Of a stretch of DNA of 64,000 bases, positions 53,443-62,916 are shown piece by piece. Made by a program: the position numbers and the translations under genes. Where the stretch lies: contig JAOABH010000004.1 in NCBI GenBank assembly GCA_026418455.1, positions 310,001 to 374,000 of the forward strand. Reading direction: 5' to 3'. The stretch comes from Hydrogenothermaceae bacterium (GTDB lineage Bacteria; Aquificota; Aquificia; Aquificales; Hydrogenothermaceae). Position 1 is the first letter of the stretch. Each line of letters opens with the position of its first letter. The notes below the pieces were generated by a model. It was not told the origin of the DNA. It searched no databases and saw only the letters and a list, made by a program, of their open reading frames with translations.

Positions 53443-54978
53443 GTGAAGATAGATATTAAGATTAAATTGGCTGTACTTTTTCTTGTTTTTGCAGGTATTA
53501 TATATCTAATGATGACAAAATCACCGAAACTAGGATTAGATATACAAGGAGGAGTTAGTATAACTTTAAAAGTAGATATAGACAAAGTTATAAAAGACCA
53601 GTATATATCCTTAGGAAAGGATATTGAAAAAAAATTACAGGATAAAATAGAGATTCTATCAACTAAACTGACAGAAGAAGGTTTATTGATATCTTTACTT
53701 GATCCAACAAAATTAGAAAATGCCAAAGAGATTTTACAGAAAGAATATCCTCAAATAGTTATAGAAAGTAAAGATTCTGACCTTATTGTTAAATTCACAG
53801 ATTGGGAAATTCAAAGGATAAAAACATCTACTATGAAACAAGCTGTTGAGACTCTAAGAAACAGGATAGACCAGTTTGGAACTTTATCTGCCAATATAGC
53901 TCAAAAAGGTAAGGACAGAGTTTTAGTTGAACTTCCGGGAGTTGTTGACCCTGAGAGAGCAAAAACAATAATAGGTAAAACTGCACAACTTGAACTAAAA
54001 GAAGTAGTAGATAGTGGTTTTTCTAAGGAAGAACTTTTGGCAAAGTATAATGGTAGTTTACCTGAGGATTTAGAACTACTGGAAGGGCAGGAAGAGGATA
54101 TAGGTGGCAAAAAAGTAAAGGAATGGTTTATAGTTAAAAAGACACCGGTTATAACTGGAGCGATGCTTAAAGATGCAAGAGCTGCTATGGATCAAGGCGG
54201 AAATCCAGCTGTTAACTTTGAGCTTACATCAGAGGGAGCAGAAATATTTGGTGAAGCTACGGCAAATATGATAGGTAAAAGACTTGCTATAGTGTTAGAT
54301 GGAAAGGTTATGTCAGCTCCAGTTATAAGATCAAGGATAACTTCTTCTGGACAGATTACAGGTAAATTTACAACAGAAGAGGCAAACGACCTTGCAGTAG
54401 TTTTAAGGGCTGGTGCTCTACCTGCACCTGTTAGCATAATAGAAGAACAGCTCATAGGACCAACCTTAGGAAAAGAGTCATTAAATCAAACACTTATGGC
54501 AGGTATAGTTTCTTTCGTATTGGTTGGTATCTTTATGATATTGAGATATGTAGTGTCGGGATTTATAGCAGTTATTGCATTGGTATTTAATCTTTTAGCC
54601 TTATGGGCTACTATGTTAATGTTTGATATAACACTTACACTTCCAGGTATAGCAGGTATAATCCTAAATATAGGAATGGGGGTAGATGGTAATGTTGTTA
54701 TATTTGAAAGAATAAAGGAAGAGCTTAAAAATGGGAAAACTTTGAGAGTAGCAATAGAGGAAGGTTTTAAAAGAGGTTTTAACGCTATATTTGATTCTCA
54801 TATCACAGTCATAATAGCTGCTCTTGCTCTCCTTGAGTTTGGTAATGCACCTTTAAAAGGATTTGCTGCAACACTTTCAATAGGAACATTTATAAACTTA
54901 TTTACCGCCGTATTTTTAACAAAGCTTTTCCTTGATTTAGTTTTAGGTGGTAGAAAATACTTTAAATACGCTGTTTAG
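53443..54978 (+). CDS. secD: Protein translocase subunit SecD
   Basis: 511 residues with an N-terminal TM segment, a large periplasmic P1 domain, and five TM segments near the C-terminus. Motifs are SPKLGLDIQGGVSITLKVD, TLRNRIDQFG, GTVISAP-like KVMSAPVIRSRITSSGQITG, and GMGVDGNVVIFERIKEEL. It drives late stages of Sec export with the proton gradient. The start is GTG with GAGG upstream. secF follows after 8 bases. Confidence 0.96.
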   Translation: MKIDIKIKLAVLFLVFAGIIYLMMTKSPKLGLDIQGGVSITLKVDIDKVIKDQYISLGKDIEKKLQDKIEILSTKLTEEGLLISLLDPTKLENAKEILQKEYPQIVIESKDSDLIVKFTDWEIQRIKTSTMKQAVETLRNRIDQFGTLSANIAQKGKDRVLVELPGVVDPERAKTIIGKTAQLELKEVVDSGFSKEELLAKYNGSLPEDLELLEGQEEDIGGKKVKEWFIVKKTPVITGAMLKDARAAMDQGGNPAVNFELTSEGAEIFGEATANMIGKRLAIVLDGKVMSAPVIRSRITSSGQITGKFTTEEANDLAVVLRAGALPAPVSIIEEQLIGPTLGKESLNQTLMAGIVSFVLVGIFMILRYVVSGFIAVIALVFNLLALWATMLMFDITLTLPGIAGIILNIGMGVDGNVVIFERIKEELKNGKTLRVAIEEGFKRGFNAIFDSHITVIIAALALLEFGNAPLKGFAATLSIGTFINLFTAVFLTKLFLDLVLGGRKYFKYAV

Positions 54979-54986
54979 GAGTAGAG

Positions 54987-55922
54987 ATGAGAAACTTTTT
55001 AGTTGAGCCACCGAATATAGACTTTCTAAAAATTAGAAAACTTGGTTATGCCCTTTCTATTGGATTACTTATTATAAGTTTAGCCCTATTTTTCACAAAA
55101 GGATTTAATCTTGGTCTTGATTTTACTGGAGGAACTTCCGTTCAGATAAAGTTTAAAAAATCTCTATCTACATCTGAAATAAGAAATATTCTTAAAGATG
55201 TAAAACTTGATGATGCTTTAATTCAGGAAATAGGAACTCAAAAAGATGAGTTTGAGATAAGAGTCCCGGCTAAAAAGGGAAGTTCATCAGAAATTGTAGG
55301 TAAGATAAAAGCAGCTTTTGATAAAGCTTTTCCAAATAGCTATGAGATAAGAAAGATAGATTTTATAGATGCTCTTGTTGGTGAAGAGATGAAAAAGGCC
55401 AGTATATACTCTATAATCTTTGTTATGGTTGGAATATTGCTGTATATAGGCTATAGATATGAACCGATTTTTGCTATTGCCGCAATTATACCTATCTTTC
55501 ACGATGCTATAATCACTCTCGGTTTATTTTCATTGTTAGGTAAAGAGATAGATTTAACAGTTATCGCTGCTGTTTTGACAGTTTTAGGATACTCATTAAA
55601 TGATACAGTTATCATATTTGACAGAATTAGAGAAAATATCAAATTGAGAGGAAGAAAGAATTTAGAAACAATAATAAATAGAAGTATAAACGAAAACTTA
55701 GGAAGAACTGTAATTACTTCCGGAACAGCTCTCTTTTCAGTTATATCCATACTTATTTTTGGTGGAGAATCTCTAAACAGTTTTGCTCTGGCACTGCTTA
55801 TAGGTATAGTTTTCGGAACGTACTCCTCTATATATGTGGCAGCTCCGCTGATACTTGAGATGGAGAGATTTATAAGAGGTAGAGTCCAGAGAGAAAAAGT
55901 AGTAAAACCAGAGGTTAAATGA
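54987..55922 (+). CDS. secF: Protein translocase subunit SecF
   Basis: 311 residues with six TM segments. Family motifs are GLDFTGGTSVQIKFK near the first membrane segment, LTVLGYSLNDTVIIFDRIREN, and TSGTALFSVISILIFGGESL. It forms the SecDF complex with the product of the gene before it. Its TGA stop overlaps the hisC ATG. Confidence 0.96.
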   Translation: MRNFLVEPPNIDFLKIRKLGYALSIGLLIISLALFFTKGFNLGLDFTGGTSVQIKFKKSLSTSEIRNILKDVKLDDALIQEIGTQKDEFEIRVPAKKGSSSEIVGKIKAAFDKAFPNSYEIRKIDFIDALVGEEMKKASIYSIIFVMVGILLYIGYRYEPIFAIAAIIPIFHDAIITLGLFSLLGKEIDLTVIAAVLTVLGYSLNDTVIIFDRIRENIKLRGRKNLETIINRSINENLGRTVITSGTALFSVISILIFGGESLNSFALALLIGIVFGTYSSIYVAAPLILEMERFIRGRVQREKVVKPEVK

Positions 55923-56992
55923 TGAACTTCTTAAGCAGACTAAAGGATTTAAAAGCATACAAAACTGAAACAACCCCCTGTAAAGTAAGGTTATCATCAA
56001 ATGAAAGCCCATTTGATTTATCCGAAGAACTAAAAGAAAAAATATCTCAGAAGATAAAAGAGATTAACTTCCAAAAGTATCCTGATCCAACAGTTAGAGA
56101 ACTTAAAGAGATAATAGCTGATTTTATAAGAGAGACAGAAAAGGTAGATATATCGGCAGATAATCTGGTTTTAGGTAATGGTTCAGATGAGTTGATACAC
56201 CTACTTATATCAGTAGTAGGAGAAATTAGTCAGCCTATAATATATCCAGTTCCAACATTTCCTATGTATCAAGTTTCAGCAGATGTGATAGGAAGACCGA
56301 AGGTGGAATTTTTCTTAAACAGCTCTTTTGATATAAATCTCTCAGATTTAGAGATGGCTCTCTATGAAAATCCTCAACTTGCACTATTTGCTTCACCAAA
56401 CAATCCAACTGGAAATAGTTTTAATCCGGAAGCTATAAAGCTAACTATTGATAAAGGTATATTTACCGTAGTAGATGAGGCATACATACATTTTTCTGAC
56501 AAAAAAAGCTTTATAGAGTATGCTTTAAATACCGATAACGTTGTAGTTTTAAGGACAATGTCAAAAATAGGACTTGCTTCTATAAGACTTGGTTATCTTA
56601 TAGCCAAAAAAGAAGTAGCTCAACTTCTTGATAAGGCAAGAATGCCATTTAATATAACATATCCAACACAGGTTATAGCTAAAACCGTTTTAACAGATGG
56701 AAGGAAAGAGATACTTAGTCAGATAGATTTTGTAAAATCAGAGAGAGATAGAGTTTTATCACAGCTAAAAAGGATACAAAAACTAAAAGTATATCCTTCA
56801 GATGCAAATTTCTACCTTATAAAGGTTCCAGATGCAGATAAGGTCCATAAGATGTTAATAGAAAAAGGTGTGTTGGTTAGAAATATGTCCCACCTGCCAA
56901 AAATGGAAAACTGCCTAAGAGTTTCCATTGGTAAATCAGAAGAAAATGACACTTTCCTAAAAAGTATAGAAGAGGTTATTAAAGATTTTTAA
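55919..56992 (+). CDS. hisC: Histidinol-phosphate aminotransferase HisC
   Basis: 357 residues. A PLP fold-type I aminotransferase: LSSNESPFDLSEEL at the start, LVLGNGSDELIHLLI, FASPNNPTGNSF, VVDEAYIHFSD, and the PLP lysine in LRTMSKIGLASIRLGY. It is the second histidine-synthesis gene in the window after hisB, without being linked to it. The start overlaps the secF stop (ATGA); a second ATG is at 55922. It converges on mtaD with a 4-base overlap. Confidence 0.93.
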   Translation: MMNFLSRLKDLKAYKTETTPCKVRLSSNESPFDLSEELKEKISQKIKEINFQKYPDPTVRELKEIIADFIRETEKVDISADNLVLGNGSDELIHLLISVVGEISQPIIYPVPTFPMYQVSADVIGRPKVEFFLNSSFDINLSDLEMALYENPQLALFASPNNPTGNSFNPEAIKLTIDKGIFTVVDEAYIHFSDKKSFIEYALNTDNVVVLRTMSKIGLASIRLGYLIAKKEVAQLLDKARMPFNITYPTQVIAKTVLTDGRKEILSQIDFVKSERDRVLSQLKRIQKLKVYPSDANFYLIKVPDADKVHKMLIEKGVLVRNMSHLPKMENCLRVSIGKSEENDTFLKSIEEVIKDF

Positions 56993-58293
56993 GATTCCTT
57001 TACCTTCCTAAGCCATTTTTTTGCTATATCTAAAACCTTTTCTTTTTCTACTATTAAAACTATCTTATTTTTCATAAGGACTTTTCCATTTACAACAACT
57101 GTATCTACATCTAATCCTTTTGCAGAGTATACAATTTGTATATAAGGGTCATACATAGGTTGGAGATGAGGTTGATTTATATCTACTATTATGAAGTCTG
57201 CAAATTTACCTTTTTCAATAGTTCCGAGTTTATCTTCTAATCTTATGGCTTTTGCACCTTCCCTTGTTGCCATTGCTAACGATTGTTTTGCGTTAAGTAA
57301 TGTTGGGTTCAGATTATATCCTTTGTGTAGCTTTGCTGCAGTTGATATCTCTCCTATAATATCAAGGTCATCATTTGAGGCTGTTCCATCTGTTCCTATC
57401 CCTACTGTTACACCTTTTTCTAACATCTTTGGAACTGGAGCAACTCCGGAGGCAAGTTTCAGATTACTTTCTGGACAGTGGGCTACTTTAACTTTATACT
57501 CAGCCAATAGATCTATCTCTTCATCTGTAGGATGAACCATATGGGCTGCCAAAACTCTATCGTTTAAAACACCTATCTCTTTTAAGTGTTTTACTGGTGT
57601 ATTTCCGTATCTTGTTTTTATATCTTCAACTTCATGTAGAGTTTCTGAAACGTGTATATGGAAGAGAGTGTCATAATTTTCTGCTACTTCCATAGCCATA
57701 TTTAATGTTTTTGGAGAGCAGGTGTAAGGTGCATGAGGTCCAACACAAGGGTATATATGGGGATTGTTTTTATACTCTTTTATGAAATCTTTTGTTTTCT
57801 CTATACCTTCTTCTGGCGTTTTAGCTCCCGGAGTAGGAAAATCTAATAGTCCAGTGCAAAGGACGGCTCTCATTCCGTTTTGGATAACAGAATCAGCAAC
57901 AGCATTTTCATAAAAATACATATCTACAAAGGTTGTCACTCCATTTCTTGTCATCTCATAACAGGCTATATCTGTTCCATCTTTCACAAACTCATAACTT
58001 ACGAATTTACCTTCAACAGGCCAGATATACTCTTCCAACCACGCTTTGAGAGGATTATCACTACCGTATCCTCTGAGTAATGTCATTGCTGCGTGGGTGT
58101 GGGTGTTTATAAATCCGGGTAAAACTATATTCCCTTTAGCATCTATTATCTCTTTTGCCTGGTAACTATCCGGTAGATTGCTACCAACTTCCTGAATTAC
58201 TCCATCTTTTACAGCAATATATCCATTTCTATATTCTGTGAAATTTTCATCTATTGTTAAAATCCAGCCGTTTTTAACTATTAAATCAAACAC
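56989..58293 (-). CDS. mtaD: 5-methylthioadenosine/S-adenosylhomocysteine deaminase MtaD
   Basis: 434 residues. A metal-dependent amidohydrolase of the MtaD/SsnA branch. Metal-binding motifs are LPGFINTHTHAAMTLLRG, HIHVSETLHEVED, AAHMVHPTDEEID, and GTDGTASNDDLDI. Enzymes of this branch deaminate methylthioadenosine, S-adenosylhomocysteine or 5'-deoxyadenosine, recycling SAM by-products. The many radical SAM proteins nearby (NifB, LipA) would generate such substrates. It converges on hisC. Confidence 0.92.
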   Translation of the reverse strand: MFDLIVKNGWILTIDENFTEYRNGYIAVKDGVIQEVGSNLPDSYQAKEIIDAKGNIVLPGFINTHTHAAMTLLRGYGSDNPLKAWLEEYIWPVEGKFVSYEFVKDGTDIACYEMTRNGVTTFVDMYFYENAVADSVIQNGMRAVLCTGLLDFPTPGAKTPEEGIEKTKDFIKEYKNNPHIYPCVGPHAPYTCSPKTLNMAMEVAENYDTLFHIHVSETLHEVEDIKTRYGNTPVKHLKEIGVLNDRVLAAHMVHPTDEEIDLLAEYKVKVAHCPESNLKLASGVAPVPKMLEKGVTVGIGTDGTASNDDLDIIGEISTAAKLHKGYNLNPTLLNAKQSLAMATREGAKAIRLEDKLGTIEKGKFADFIIVDINQPHLQPMYDPYIQIVYSAKGLDVDTVVVNGKVLMKNKIVLIVEKEKVLDIAKKWLRKVKES

Positions 58294-58388
58294 TTTCTCA
58301 CCTCTATTAATTTTTTTGATTAAAATTTTATCATAAGAACGCCAGCAAATTATGGTAAAATCTATACAAACAGAATAGGGGGTTTAAT

Positions 58389-60878
58389 ATGAAAGCAGTA
58401 GTTATGGCGGGAGGTTTCGGAACGAGAATCCAACCTCTTACAAACAGCATACCAAAACCTATGTTACCAATCCTAAATAAACCTATGATGGAGCATATAA
58501 TCAGAAAATTAAAATCTGCTGGAATTACTGATATAATCGTTTTACTCTACTTTAAACCGGAAGTTATACAGAATTACTTTAAAGATGGAAAAGATTTTGG
58601 TGTTGATATAACATACATACTTCCAGATGATGACTACGGAACAGCCGGAGCAGTTAAAAAAGCCCAGAAGTATCTTGATGAAAGATTTATAGTTGTAAGT
58701 GGTGATTTAGTCACAGATTTTGATTTTAATGAGATTATAGGTTTTCACAATGCTATGTCTTCTAAATTAACTATAACTTTAACTTCCGTAGAAGATCCAT
58801 TACAGTTTGGAGTTGTTATAACAGATAAGGAAGGGAAAATACTCAGATTTTTGGAAAAACCCGGTTGGGGAGAGGTTTTCAGTGATACAATCAATACAGG
58901 TATCTATGTTATAGAGCCGGAGATTCTTGACTATATACCACCGAATATTCCTTTTGACTTCAGTAAAGATCTGTTCCCAAAGCTGATGAAAGAGGGTATA
59001 ACACTGTATGGATACAATGCAAAAGGCTACTGGAGAGATGTTGGAAATCCGGAAAGTTATAGGGAAGTTAATAAGGATATACTTTCAGGAAAAGTTAAAT
59101 TAAGTTTTGAAGGAGAGAAAGTTGAGTTTCCTAATGGTGTTTTATATACGAAATCAGAAATACCATCGGATATAGATATCAGAGGAACAGTAGTAATTGA
59201 TGAAAATGTTAATATAGATACAGGAGTAATCTTAGAAAACTGTGTAATAGGTAAGAATGTAAAAATAAAACAGAACTCTCTCTTATATGAATCTGTTTTA
59301 TGGTGGGATGTAAATATTGGAAAACAGTGTCTCTTTAAGAATGCTGTAATATGTAATAAGGTTGATATAAAGGACAGTGTTAGAGCTGAAAAAGGGGTTA
59401 TCATTGCAGAAGGGACAGAGATAGAAAGTAATGTTGTGATAGAGAAAGATGTGATAATATATCCAAACAAACATATAGAGGAGAATGCTATTGTAAGTAG
59501 TAATCTTATCTGGGGAGATAAATTTAAGTCTTCCATATTTGAAGGGGGAAAGGTATCCGGAAGGACAAATATAGAGCTTTCAAATGAGATGGCTGCAAAA
59601 CTGGCAGCTGCCTTTGGTAGCATACTCCCAAAAGGTAAAAAGGTTTTGATGTCAAGGGATTATCACAGAGCTTCGAGAATGTTGAAAAGATCATTTTTAG
59701 GTGGGCTTCTATCAACTGGTCTTGATGTTGTTGATTTAAAACTAATTCCATTACCGATGATGAGATATCTACTTGCAAATGGAGATTATGTAGCAGGAGT
59801 CCATTTTAGACAGTCGCCGGATAATCCATCAAATACAGATATTCTGTTTTTTGACAGTGATGGGCTTCCTATAGATACAAATACAGAAAAAAGTGTAGAG
59901 AGGTTATTTTTTAGAGAAAACTTTAGAAGGGTAAATTATAATGAGATAGGGGAGATAAAAGAAGACTCCGGTTTAACAAAAAGTTATAGAGAAAAATTTT
60001 TATCTCTCATAGATGTTCAGGTTATAAAGTCAGCAAAACTTAGTGTTATAGCTGATTTACTAAATGGGTCAACGACTGTGGTATATCCGGATATCATAAA
60101 TACCATAGGAATAGATAACATTATAATGGGCTCTTACTTTGATGAGAAAAAGTTATCCCAAGTTCATCAAACCCATAAAAAATCAGCTCAAGAGATAGCT
60201 GGAATAATAAATGTTTTAAAGAAAGATTTAGGTTTTGTCCTTTATCCAAACGGTCAGAGAGTTATATTTGTATCTGATAGTGGAGAGATAGTAGAAAATT
60301 ATAAAGCACTTTTATCTATCCTATACCTTATCAACAGTACAGTGAAAAGACAAGTTAAGGTTTATTTACCAGTTTATATTCCGGAGTATATGGATGATCT
60401 ATTTGAAAATCTAATCATAGAGAGAGGTAAAACAATAGGACTTAAGGCAAGTTTCCTAAAAGATTACTACTTCTATGGAAATATAGAAGGTAATTACACA
60501 TTTACAGAGATGTCTCTAAGTTTTGATGGTATGTATACTTCTGTAAAAGTTCTTGAGATGATGGCAAAGACAGGTAAAAAGTTTTCAGATTTACTTAAGA
60601 TAATACCAGAGTTTTACTTTAACCATAAGGTTATAAGCTGTCCTATAAATCTAAAAGGTAGAATAATGAGAAAAGCTACTGAGGAAGCTATTGGTAAAAA
60701 AGCTTCTTTCATAGATGGAGTAAAAATATATATAGATGAAAAATCGTGGGTTCTTGTTATACCTGACCAATATGCTGATAGTGTCCATCTTTATGTTTCC
60801 TCTGACAAGATTGAAGTAGGAGAAGATCTTTTACAGAGATACAGTAATCTTGTGAAAGAGTGGATTGAAAATGGATAA
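58389..60878 (+). CDS. Nucleotidyltransferase/phosphomannomutase-like fusion protein
   Basis: 829 residues in three parts. Residues 1-240 are a sugar-nucleotidyltransferase with VVMAGGFGTRIQPLT, KPMLPILNKPM and GDLVTDFDF. Residues 255-375 are a left-handed beta-helix of hexapeptide repeats (VVIDENVNIDTGVILENCVI). Residues 385-829 are phosphohexomutase-like (KVLMSRDYHRASRMLKRSF). The active-site loop, normally TASHNPxxxNG, reads VHFRQSPDNPSN, so no phosphoserine is apparent. Similar degenerate fusions are annotated as mannose-1-phosphate guanylyltransferase in other bacteria. The substrate is not proven; two GH57 genes follow, suggesting glycogen or storage-sugar metabolism. Confidence 0.87.
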   Translation: MKAVVMAGGFGTRIQPLTNSIPKPMLPILNKPMMEHIIRKLKSAGITDIIVLLYFKPEVIQNYFKDGKDFGVDITYILPDDDYGTAGAVKKAQKYLDERFIVVSGDLVTDFDFNEIIGFHNAMSSKLTITLTSVEDPLQFGVVITDKEGKILRFLEKPGWGEVFSDTINTGIYVIEPEILDYIPPNIPFDFSKDLFPKLMKEGITLYGYNAKGYWRDVGNPESYREVNKDILSGKVKLSFEGEKVEFPNGVLYTKSEIPSDIDIRGTVVIDENVNIDTGVILENCVIGKNVKIKQNSLLYESVLWWDVNIGKQCLFKNAVICNKVDIKDSVRAEKGVIIAEGTEIESNVVIEKDVIIYPNKHIEENAIVSSNLIWGDKFKSSIFEGGKVSGRTNIELSNEMAAKLAAAFGSILPKGKKVLMSRDYHRASRMLKRSFLGGLLSTGLDVVDLKLIPLPMMRYLLANGDYVAGVHFRQSPDNPSNTDILFFDSDGLPIDTNTEKSVERLFFRENFRRVNYNEIGEIKEDSGLTKSYREKFLSLIDVQVIKSAKLSVIADLLNGSTTVVYPDIINTIGIDNIIMGSYFDEKKLSQVHQTHKKSAQEIAGIINVLKKDLGFVLYPNGQRVIFVSDSGEIVENYKALLSILYLINSTVKRQVKVYLPVYIPEYMDDLFENLIIERGKTIGLKASFLKDYYFYGNIEGNYTFTEMSLSFDGMYTSVKVLEMMAKTGKKFSDLLKIIPEFYFNHKVISCPINLKGRIMRKATEEAIGKKASFIDGVKIYIDEKSWVLVIPDQYADSVHLYVSSDKIEVGEDLLQRYSNLVKEWIENG

Positions 60879-62913
60879 AAAGTTATATCTGTGCTTTTTG
60901 TGGCATATGCATCAACCTTATTACAAAAACCCAGAAGATAACAGATTTGAGATGCCATGGGTTTTTCTACATGCCATAAAGGATTACTATGATATGCCAT
61001 ATTTGGTAGAAAAGTTTGGTATAAAAGCTACCTTTAATTTAGTCCCTTCTTTAGTTGTTCAGCTTAAAGAGTATGAAAATCCAAGAAGCTGTAAATTTTT
61101 AGACATATGGTTAAAGCCGGTAGAAAAGTTAATTGACCAAGAGAAAAGTTACCTTTTAAGATACCTCTTTGCCTCAAATTACGAAAATATGATTAAACCA
61201 CTTGATAGATATTACCAGCTCTTTATGAAAAAACATAGGATAGATGAATCTCACCTGCCTCAACTATTTGATAATCAGGAATTTTTAGATTTAGAAGTTT
61301 TATTTATACTATCTTGGAGTGGGAATTATCTTCGGCAAAATAACAGCGTAGTTAAAAATTTATTAGAAAAAGGTAGAAATTTTACACAAGAAGATAAAGA
61401 AAACCTTTTATCGGAACTTATAAAGTTTATAAAAAAGATAACTAAATACTATGGGAAGTTAGAAAAGAAAAGAGCAATAGAAATTACAACTTCTCCATTC
61501 TATCACCCTATATTACCTTTACTTATAGATATAAACAGCGGGAAAGAAAGTAGCCCCGATATAACAATTCCACCAGTTAGAGAATCTATGAAAGATTTTG
61601 CAATTAAACATATAACAGATGCTATTGACTACCATAGAGAAAATTTTCTAAAAAATCCAAAAGGAGTATGGTCTTCTGAGGGAAGTTTAAGTAGAGAGAC
61701 GGTTAAGCTGTTTAACGATATGGGTTTTGTATGGACTGCAACTGATGAAGAGATTCTTTTCAATAGCTTGGGATACAAAGATTTATATGCAATTTACAAA
61801 ATCTATGATTATGAAGGAGTTTATATATTCTTCAGAGATAGATATCTAAGTGATTCAATAGGGTTTAGATACTTTAAGATAAGTGAAGATGTTGCAGTGA
61901 AAGATTTTATTGAGAGGTTAAGAGATATCTACAATAAAGTAGATAAAAATCCAGTTGTAAGTGTTATACTTGACGGAGAAAATGCATGGGAACATTATAA
62001 AAACAATGGCTTAAACTTTTTTGAAAAACTGTATAGTGGTATAAAATCTGAAAAGTGGATAGAAACTATAACTTTTTCAGAAGTTATTAATAAAAATACC
62101 GATATATTGCCTTTAAGTAATCTAAAAGCTGGAAGTTGGATATTTGGTAACTTTAAAACATGGATAGGACATCCAGAAAAAAATACAGCTTGGGAATACC
62201 TTGATAAAGCGGTCTCTTTTTACAGAAAAAATCCTTCAGAGGAAAGTGAGAGATTTCTTATGATAGCTCAGGGTAGTGATTGGTTTTGGTGGTATGGAGA
62301 TGACCATTATACACCATTTTCAGATATATTTGATAATCTTTTCAGGCTTAATTTAAAGTGGGTATATAAATCTTTAAAAGAGACATATCCTTCATACTTA
62401 GATAAACCTATAAAAAAGAAATCAAAAAATCAGATAGTTAAAAAACCAACTTACTATATAAAACCCAAGATAAATGGTGAGATAGACAACTACTTTGAGT
62501 GGTTATACGCCGGAGAAGTTGACCCAAACTTTGATTTAGGCTCTATGAGTTTAGGCTCTTTGAAACTAAAAAGGGTTTTTTATGGGTTTGATAAGGAAAA
62601 TATATACATTCTTATAGATGGTCTTATGGAAGAAGGACAGATATTAGAAATTAAACTTTTCTCTGAAAAAGAAATAAAATTAGCTTTACCTCTAAAAAAA
62701 GGTATATTCCAAGTTAAATGTATGGAATACAATGTTGAGTATGGTTTTAACAATGTTTTAGAGATAAAAATACCTATTGAGTGTATAAATAGAAATAAAT
62801 CTGTAGAGTTCAATATAGCTCTGTTAGAAGATGAAAAAGTTATAGAGAGAGTTCCTGTTTACTCAAATTTTGAGATAGAGATAGAAAATTTTGAATATGA
62901 ATGGATGGTGTAG
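60871..62913 (+). CDS. GH57 glycoside hydrolase (alpha-amylase/amylopullulanase type)
   Basis: About 680 residues. The GH57 catalytic fold is seen from the start: LYLCFLWHMHQPYYKNP, FNLVPSLVVQL, GVWSSEGSLSRETVKLF (nucleophile Glu) and VSVILDGENAWEHYKNNG (acid/base Asp), then FLMIAQGSDWFWWYGDDHYTP. A C-terminal region of about 140 residues after residue 540 resembles a beta-sandwich. No signal peptide is seen, so it acts in the cytoplasm. The ATG at 60871 overlaps the previous gene by 8 bases. A role in glycogen breakdown or remodelling is likely. Confidence 0.9.
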   Translation: MDKKLYLCFLWHMHQPYYKNPEDNRFEMPWVFLHAIKDYYDMPYLVEKFGIKATFNLVPSLVVQLKEYENPRSCKFLDIWLKPVEKLIDQEKSYLLRYLFASNYENMIKPLDRYYQLFMKKHRIDESHLPQLFDNQEFLDLEVLFILSWSGNYLRQNNSVVKNLLEKGRNFTQEDKENLLSELIKFIKKITKYYGKLEKKRAIEITTSPFYHPILPLLIDINSGKESSPDITIPPVRESMKDFAIKHITDAIDYHRENFLKNPKGVWSSEGSLSRETVKLFNDMGFVWTATDEEILFNSLGYKDLYAIYKIYDYEGVYIFFRDRYLSDSIGFRYFKISEDVAVKDFIERLRDIYNKVDKNPVVSVILDGENAWEHYKNNGLNFFEKLYSGIKSEKWIETITFSEVINKNTDILPLSNLKAGSWIFGNFKTWIGHPEKNTAWEYLDKAVSFYRKNPSEESERFLMIAQGSDWFWWYGDDHYTPFSDIFDNLFRLNLKWVYKSLKETYPSYLDKPIKKKSKNQIVKKPTYYIKPKINGEIDNYFEWLYAGEVDPNFDLGSMSLGSLKLKRVFYGFDKENIYILIDGLMEEGQILEIKLFSEKEIKLALPLKKGIFQVKCMEYNVEYGFNNVLEIKIPIECINRNKSVEFNIALLEDEKVIERVPVYSNFEIEIENFEYEWMV

Positions 62914-62916
62914 AAA

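Noticed and set aside
59057-59623. 188-codon minus-strand open frame inside the nucleotidyltransferase fusion
   Set aside because: It mirrors the hexapeptide-repeat region on the other strand; its long low-complexity Ser/Thr/Phe/Ile sequence matches no family I know.
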